Shown here: positions 14,085 to 18,300 of the stretch, one piece after another | Numbering within the stretch: the first letter of the stretch is position 1 | How the letters are laid out: every line of letters starts with the position of its first letter | From: an uncultured Oscillospiraceae bacterium | Lineage (GTDB): Bacteria > Bacillota > Clostridia > Oscillospirales > Oscillospiraceae | Assembly: GCA_905233785.1 (NCBI GenBank) | Contig: CAJOCV010000047.1 | Span: forward strand, 1 to 18,300 | DNA length: 18,300 nt | Reading direction: 5' to 3' | Notes under the pieces: model-generated | Seen by the model: the letters and a program-made list of their open reading frames with translations, nothing else | Told to the model about the DNA's origin: nothing | Databases searched by the model: none | Translations under genes and position numbers: made by a program

Positions 14085-16679
14085 ATGGCTGAATTGACGC
14101 CCATGAAGCGGCAATATCTTCAGATCAAGGAGCAGCACCAGGACTGTCTGCTCTTCTTCCGCCTGGGCGATTTTTATGAGATGTTCGACGAGGACGCAAA
14201 GATCGCCTCGCGGGAGCTTGACCTCGCCCTCACGACGCGCGACCGCAACGTGGAGGACCCCGACGCGCGCACGCCCATGTGCGGCGTGCCCTACCACAGC
14301 GCGGAGGCCTACATCGCGCGGCTGATCGCCAAGGGCTACAAGGTCGCCATCTGCGAGCAGACCGAGGACCCGGCGCTCGCCAAGGGGCTGGTGTCGCGCG
14401 AGGTCATCCGCATCATTACCCCCGGCACCGTGACCGAGAGCTCCATGCTCGAGGAGGGGCGCTCGAACTATCTCTGCGCCATCCACGTCCAGAACGGGCG
14501 GGGCGGCGCCGCCTTCTGCGACATCTCCACCGGCGAATTCTGCGCCGCCGCGTTTGAATCTGACCCCGTGTCCCACATCGTAAACGAGCTGGGGCGCTTT
14601 GCCCCGCGCGAGGCGGTGCTTTCCGCCGGGGCGCTGAACGAGGACGCGATCGGCACGTTTTTAAAGCAGAAGCTGGGCGCCCTGCTTGAGTTCGGCGGCG
14701 AGCTGTTTGAATACATGCCCTGCGCCGCGCGGGTCTGCGAGCGCTTCGGCTACACCGACATCGACCAGAGCGGCTTAGGCGACGCGCCGGAGGCGGTGTG
14801 CGCGGCGGGGGCGCTGCTGCAATACATTGAAGAGACGCAGAAGTTTGACCTGAGCCACATCCGGCAGATGGACGTGTTCTACGGCGGGCGCTATATGGAG
14901 CTCGACTGGACGACGCGCCGCTCCCTGGAGCTGACCGAATCCCTGCGCAGCGGGGAAAAGCGCGGCTCCCTGCTGTGGGTGCTGGACAAGACGAAGACTC
15001 CGATGGGCGGGCGGCTGCTGCGTTCCTGGGTGGAGCGGCCGCTTTTGTCCGTCGTCGCGATCAAGCGCCGCCTCGCCGCCGTGGGGGAGCTTGCGAAGAA
15101 CCACGTCGTGCGAGGCGAGCTGATGCTGGCCTTAAAGGACATCAGCGATATGCAGCGGCTTGTCGGGCGCTGCGTCTACGGCACGGCGGGCGGGCGCGAC
15201 CTGCGCACGCTCTCTAACTGCGCGGCGGTGCTGCCCCGGCTCAAGGAGCTGACGGCGGACTTTCAGAGCGCCGCGCTGCGGGACATCTGCAATATGGACG
15301 CGCTCGAGGACATGCGCGCCCAGATCGACCGCGCGATCTGCGACGAACCGCCCTTCTCCGTTCGCGAGGGCGGGATTCTGCGTGAGGGCTACTCCGAAGA
15401 AATCGACCGCCTGCGAAACGTGCGCGACAACGGCGCGCAGATGGTGACCGATCTCGAGGCGCGCGAGCGCGAGCGCACCGGCATCAAAAAGCTCAAGGTG
15501 GGCTACAACAAGGTCTTCGGCTATTACATCGACGTGCCGCGCTCGGCGGGGCTCGAAAACGTGCCGGAGGACTACATCCGCAAGCAGACCCTTGTCTCCA
15601 ACGAGCGCTATTTCACGCAGGAGCTCAAGGAGCTGGAGAATACGCTTTTGACCGCGCGGGATCGCATCAATGAGCTGGAGTACCGGTATTTCTGCGAAAT
15701 TCGCGACAGCGTGGCCGCAATGGTCGCGCGTGTCCAGGCAAGCTCGGAGGCGGTGGCGCGGCTCGACGCGCTCTGCTCGCTCGCGGAGGTCGCCGTGCGC
15801 AACAACTACACCTGCCCCGAGGTGGACGCCTCGCGGGAGCTTCATATTTTAGAGGGGCGCCACCCGGTGGTGGAGCAGACGCTGAAGGACGTGCTTTTCG
15901 TCCCGAACGACGCCTACTTAAACGACGCGGACGACCGCGTCGCCATCGTCACCGGCCCCAACATGGCGGGCAAATCCACCTACATGCGCCAGACGGCGCT
16001 GATTGCGCTCATGGCGCAGATCGGCTCCTTCGTCCCGGCGCGCTCCGCCACCGTGGGCGTCATCGACCGGGTCTTCACCCGCATCGGCGCGAGCGACGAT
16101 CTCGCCTCCGGTCAGTCCACCTTCATGGTGGAGATGAACGAGATGGCGGAGATCTTAAAGCACGCCACCGCCTCCTCCCTGCTGATTTTAGACGAGATCG
16201 GGCGCGGCACCTCCACCTTCGACGGCATGGCGATCGCCCGCGCGGTGCTCGAATACTGCGCGGACAAGCGCAGACTGGGCGCGAAGACCATGTTCGCCAC
16301 GCATTATCACGAGCTGTCCGCCCTCGAGGGCGAGATTTCCGGCGTGCGCAACTACAACATCACCGCCAAGAAGCAGGGCGGCACACTGGTCTTCCTGCGC
16401 AAGATCATCCGCGGCGCCGCTGACGACAGCTACGGCATCGAGGTGGCAAAGCTCGCGGGGCTGCCGGATTCGGTGATCCGCAAGGCCAAGGAATACTTAA
16501 AGGAGCTGGAGACGGACGGGCTCTCCGCCCCCGCGGGCGCGCCGGACGATCAGATCAGCTTTTCCGACATCGGCGCGGACGAGGTGCGCCGGGCGCTGCT
16601 GGAGATCGACCTCAACACGCTCACGCCCATCGAGGGCATGAACCTGCTCTATGAGCTGCAGCGGAAAGCGAGGGCATGA
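14085..16679 (+). CDS. mutS: DNA mismatch repair protein MutS
   Basis: Recognises mismatches and small loops and recruits MutL. The 864 residues match bacterial MutS1. The N-terminal mismatch-binding motif is FFRLGDFYEMF, with F30-Y31-E32 as the Phe-x-Glu wedge. The connector, lever and clamp domains follow. The C-terminal ABC-type ATPase has Walker A GPNMAGKST (624-632), the signature region with DDLASGQSTFMVEM, Walker B LLILDEIGRGTST (D703, E704) and THYHEL. The extreme C-terminus has the short helix-turn-helix tail ending NLLYELQRKARA. The start ATG 14085 has GGAGG six bases upstream. Its stop overlaps the next start as ATGA. It shares an operon with miaB and is divergent from mutL. Confidence 0.97.
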   Translation: MAELTPMKRQYLQIKEQHQDCLLFFRLGDFYEMFDEDAKIASRELDLALTTRDRNVEDPDARTPMCGVPYHSAEAYIARLIAKGYKVAICEQTEDPALAKGLVSREVIRIITPGTVTESSMLEEGRSNYLCAIHVQNGRGGAAFCDISTGEFCAAAFESDPVSHIVNELGRFAPREAVLSAGALNEDAIGTFLKQKLGALLEFGGELFEYMPCAARVCERFGYTDIDQSGLGDAPEAVCAAGALLQYIEETQKFDLSHIRQMDVFYGGRYMELDWTTRRSLELTESLRSGEKRGSLLWVLDKTKTPMGGRLLRSWVERPLLSVVAIKRRLAAVGELAKNHVVRGELMLALKDISDMQRLVGRCVYGTAGGRDLRTLSNCAAVLPRLKELTADFQSAALRDICNMDALEDMRAQIDRAICDEPPFSVREGGILREGYSEEIDRLRNVRDNGAQMVTDLEARERERTGIKKLKVGYNKVFGYYIDVPRSAGLENVPEDYIRKQTLVSNERYFTQELKELENTLLTARDRINELEYRYFCEIRDSVAAMVARVQASSEAVARLDALCSLAEVAVRNNYTCPEVDASRELHILEGRHPVVEQTLKDVLFVPNDAYLNDADDRVAIVTGPNMAGKSTYMRQTALIALMAQIGSFVPARSATVGVIDRVFTRIGASDDLASGQSTFMVEMNEMAEILKHATASSLLILDEIGRGTSTFDGMAIARAVLEYCADKRRLGAKTMFATHYHELSALEGEISGVRNYNITAKKQGGTLVFLRKIIRGAADDSYGIEVAKLAGLPDSVIRKAKEYLKELETDGLSAPAGAPDDQISFSDIGADEVRRALLEIDLNTLTPIEGMNLLYELQRKARA

Positions 16680-17374
16680 TGGAGCAGCGTGAATTTACCA
16701 GTCGTTTAAGCCCGCTTGCCGCGGCGCTGGCGCTGCTGTGGCTGCCGATGCATATCATCGGTCTTCCCTGGCTGCTGGCGCGCGTCGGCGGGATCGCCGA
16801 TCTCGACGAGCTCAACTTTCTGACCTATGCGATCGGCGCGGTGTATCTGCTGATCGTGGGCTTTACCTTCCTGCGGCGGGAGTTTGACACGCTGCTGGAT
16901 CACCCGGGGCGCATCTTCTTTCAAATCGTGGGCTGCTACGGCGCGATGCTGCTGATGAACATGGCGGTGGGCGGGCTGCTCTCCGCCTTCGTCGATCCCA
17001 CGGAAAACCCCAACAACGAGGCCGTGATGGAGCTGGTCTCCGCCTCCTACGGCAAGATGAGCGCCGCCGCGATTTTCCTCGCGCCCATTGTGGAGGAGAT
17101 GCTTTTCCGCGCCGCCATTTTCGGCACGCTCCGGCACAAAAACCGGGTTCTGGCCTATGTCGTCACCATCCTGCTCTTCGCGCTCTACCACGTCTGGGGC
17201 TACGCGCTCGACGATCCCATGAGTTGGCTCTACCTGCTGCAATACGTCCCGGCGGCTTATCTGCTCTGCCGCTGCTATGAATCCTGCGACTGTCTTTGGG
17301 GCAGCATCGGCTTTCATATGCTGACGAACTTCGTGTCCCTGCAGCTTCTGCGCCTGACGGAGGAGCTGTTGTGA
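16676..17374 (+). CDS. CPBP-family intramembrane glutamic protease
   Basis: A 232-residue polytopic membrane protein with about six to seven hydrophobic segments. The CPBP/Abi (CAAX protease-related) signature is present: EEMLFR (E140, E141, R145), then FALYH with H172, then HMLTN with H214 and N218. These form the catalytic Glu/His site of the family. Family members include the eukaryotic CAAX protease Rce1 and bacterial immunity or regulated-proteolysis proteins; the substrate here cannot be read. The start ATG 16676 overlaps the mutS stop, and ATG 16679 is equally possible with GAGGG just upstream. The stop overlaps the trmO GTG. The tight overlap on both sides makes co-translation likely, but a link to repair or tRNA modification is not implied. 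Confidence 0.9.
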   Translation: MMEQREFTSRLSPLAAALALLWLPMHIIGLPWLLARVGGIADLDELNFLTYAIGAVYLLIVGFTFLRREFDTLLDHPGRIFFQIVGCYGAMLLMNMAVGGLLSAFVDPTENPNNEAVMELVSASYGKMSAAAIFLAPIVEEMLFRAAIFGTLRHKNRVLAYVVTILLFALYHVWGYALDDPMSWLYLLQYVPAAYLLCRCYESCDCLWGSIGFHMLTNFVSLQLLRLTEELL

Positions 17375-18033
17375 GCGAGATCATCATCCGCCCCATCGCC
17401 CATCTGGAGAGCGATCTGGGCGAAAAATTCGGCGTCCCCCGGCAGGCCGGGATCGTGGAGGCGCTGGAAGGCCGCGTCATCTTTGAGCCGGAATTCCGCA
17501 ATCCCGACGCCCTGCGCGGCATCGAGGGCTTTTCCCACCTCTGGCTGATCTGGCAGTTTTCCCAGGCGGTCAGGACGGCGTTTTCCCCCACGGTGCGCCC
17601 GCCGCGCCTCGGCGGGAACGAGCGCGTGGGCGTGTTCGCCAGCCGCTCCCCCTTCCGTCCGAACGCGCTGGGTCTGAGCTGTGTGCGGCTTTTGCGCGTG
17701 GAGGACGACCCCCGGCGCGGCAGGATTCTCGTCGTGGGCGGCGCCGATCTTGTAAACGGCACCCCGATTTTTGACATAAAGCCCTATCTCCCCTACGCGG
17801 ACTGCAAGCCCGAAGCGCTCTCCGGCTTCGCCCCCGATCCGGGGCGGACGCTCGCGGTGTCCTTCGCGCCCGGAACCGAAGAACAGCTCCCGCCTCAAAA
17901 GCGCGCCGCCCTGCGCGGGGTGCTCGAAAACGACCCCCGCCCCCGCTATCAGGACGATCCGACGCGCGTCTACGGCCTCCGCTTTGCGGGAAAAAACGTC
18001 AGGTTCCGCGTCGAGGGCGCGGTTAGGCTGTGA
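17371..18033 (+). CDS. trmO: tRNA (N6-threonylcarbamoyl-A37) N6-methyltransferase TrmO/TsaA-like
   Basis: SAM-dependent enzyme of the TrmO (formerly TsaA/VirR, UPF0066) family that methylates t6A37 of threonine tRNA to m6t6A. The 220 residues are close to the family length. Motifs are IIRPIAHLES (start of the beta-barrel domain), FSHLWLIWQF, PPRLGGNERVGVFASRSPFR, PNALGLS and VNGTPIFDIKPYLPYAD. I chose GTG 17371 because AGGAG is five bases upstream and it overlaps the previous stop (GTGA). A longer open frame from 17296 lies inside the previous gene and is not the start. It is the last gene of the plus-strand operon and its stop lies inside the terminator stem. Substrate choice is from the family, not shown here. 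Confidence 0.9.
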   Translation: MSEIIIRPIAHLESDLGEKFGVPRQAGIVEALEGRVIFEPEFRNPDALRGIEGFSHLWLIWQFSQAVRTAFSPTVRPPRLGGNERVGVFASRSPFRPNALGLSCVRLLRVEDDPRRGRILVVGGADLVNGTPIFDIKPYLPYADCKPEALSGFAPDPGRTLAVSFAPGTEEQLPPQKRAALRGVLENDPRPRYQDDPTRVYGLRFAGKNVRFRVEGAVRL

Positions 18034-18058
18034 AAAGCTTCGTTTTTCACAGCCTTTT
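18026..18058 (+). terminator. Terminator of the miaB-mutS-trmO operon
   Basis: An 11-bp perfect stem (GGCTGTGAAAA 18026-18036 with TTTTCACAGCC 18044-18054), a seven-base loop GCTTCGT, then TTTT and a further T-run a few bases on. The trmO stop codon (18031-18033) is inside the 5' arm. On the other strand there is no T-run, so it serves the plus strand only. Confidence 0.9.
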
Positions 18059-18066
18059 CAGTTTTT

Positions 18067-18100
18067 AGTGCTTAGTGCTTAGAGCTAAGTGCTAAGCGCT
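18067..18100. repeat. Degenerate heptamer repeat at the M28 gene end
   Basis: Units AGTGCTT, AGTGCTT, AGAGCTA, AGTGCTA, AGCGCT form a degenerate 7-bp tandem array. The array is also an imperfect inverted repeat, with 16-base arms and three mismatches around AG. The minus-strand stop codon of the peptidase gene (18085-18087) lies within it. Confidence 0.8.
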
Positions 18101-18300
18101 CCCGCAAGTCTCTTCGCGCCCGCGGCAAAGTAGGCGATGTTCTCCTCCTGCAGCACAGTGTCCTTCTCCGTGTGGATGCGGCTCATATAAAGCCCCAGCC
18201 CACGCTTTTTCCGCATGGCGGCGACGCCCACGCCGAGGGGGAAGTTCGCCTGATCCGAGGGATAGAAGGCTGAGCGCGTGCTCTCAAAATACAGCGTCTT
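18085..18300 (-). CDS. M28-type zinc metallopeptidase, C-terminus only
   Basis: The last 71 codons of a gene entering from the right edge. The reading is clear: FYPSDQANFPLGVGVAAM, then LGLYMSRIHTEKDTVLQEEN, then a final helix AYFAAGAKRLAGALST. The pattern of a late SD-x-x-x-F-x-x-G followed by IHT-x-x-DT and a closing helix fits M28 aminopeptidases, in which the late His is a zinc ligand. Most of the active site lies outside the window, so substrate and exact subfamily are unknown. The gene converges on trmO. Its last residues and TAG fall within the heptamer repeat. It could alternatively be a related M20/M42-type exopeptidase. Confidence 0.6.
   Translation of the reverse strand, partial: KTLYFESTRSAFYPSDQANFPLGVGVAAMRKKRGLGLYMSRIHTEKDTVLQEENIAYFAAGAKRLAGALST

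Noticed and set aside
18067..18100. Bidirectional terminator for trmO and the M28 gene
   Set aside because: The stem has three mismatches and no T-run in either direction; the trmO terminator is the separate hairpin just before it.

Overview
The window reads as ordinary chromosome from a GC-rich Gram-positive anaerobe, most likely Clostridia of the Oscillospirales (Oscillospiraceae) type. The evidence is the set of SepF, DivIVA and a clostridial-style Hfq, a DUF1858 redox-disulfide protein, an endonuclease-type MutL, strong AGGAGG-like ribosome binding sites, and a mutS/mutL/miaA/miaB/hfq neighbourhood. The assignment to order is inferred from gene content; no rRNA or phylogenetic marker was compared.

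Region 1-1342 (minus strand): a serine acetyltransferase gene (cysE, 3' end beyond the window) with a textbook TTGACA-17-TATAAT promoter. Upstream of it lies a structured 225-bp repeat-like element (724-948) with inverted ends and a near-perfect 8-bp flanking duplication. Next come a strong terminator and a DUF1858 gene with its own promoter.

Region 1348-12426 (minus strand) is one long, tightly spaced run read right to left: mutL, miaA, hfq, a membrane-anchored HlyD-like protein, yggS, sepF, divIVA, ileS, lspA, a Pro/Ala-rich tail ORF, rluD and a 66-aa membrane protein. It joins mismatch repair, tRNA A37 modification and RNA chaperone genes to a division/envelope set. The tail ORF after lspA looks like the displaced C-terminus of LspA, separated by a single extra base in a GAC/GAA repeat tract.

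Region 12427-12606 is the divergent control region. It has back-to-back promoters for mutL and miaB and a perfect 25-bp inverted repeat in the mutL leader.

Region 12607-18058 (plus strand) is a second operon: miaB, mutS, a CPBP-family membrane protease and trmO, ended by a hairpin-T-run terminator. With miaA across the divide, three genes here (miaA, miaB, trmO) act on adenosine 37 of tRNA. The window closes with the C-terminus of an M28-type metallopeptidase on the minus strand.

Degenerate 7-bp tandem repeats overlap the 3' ends of both miaB and the M28 gene and supply their stop codons. I see no phage, CRISPR, insertion sequence with a transposase, rRNA or tRNA gene. The most unusual items are the LspA frameshift with its long tail, the 225-bp structured element, and the short repeats at gene ends and in the mutL leader.
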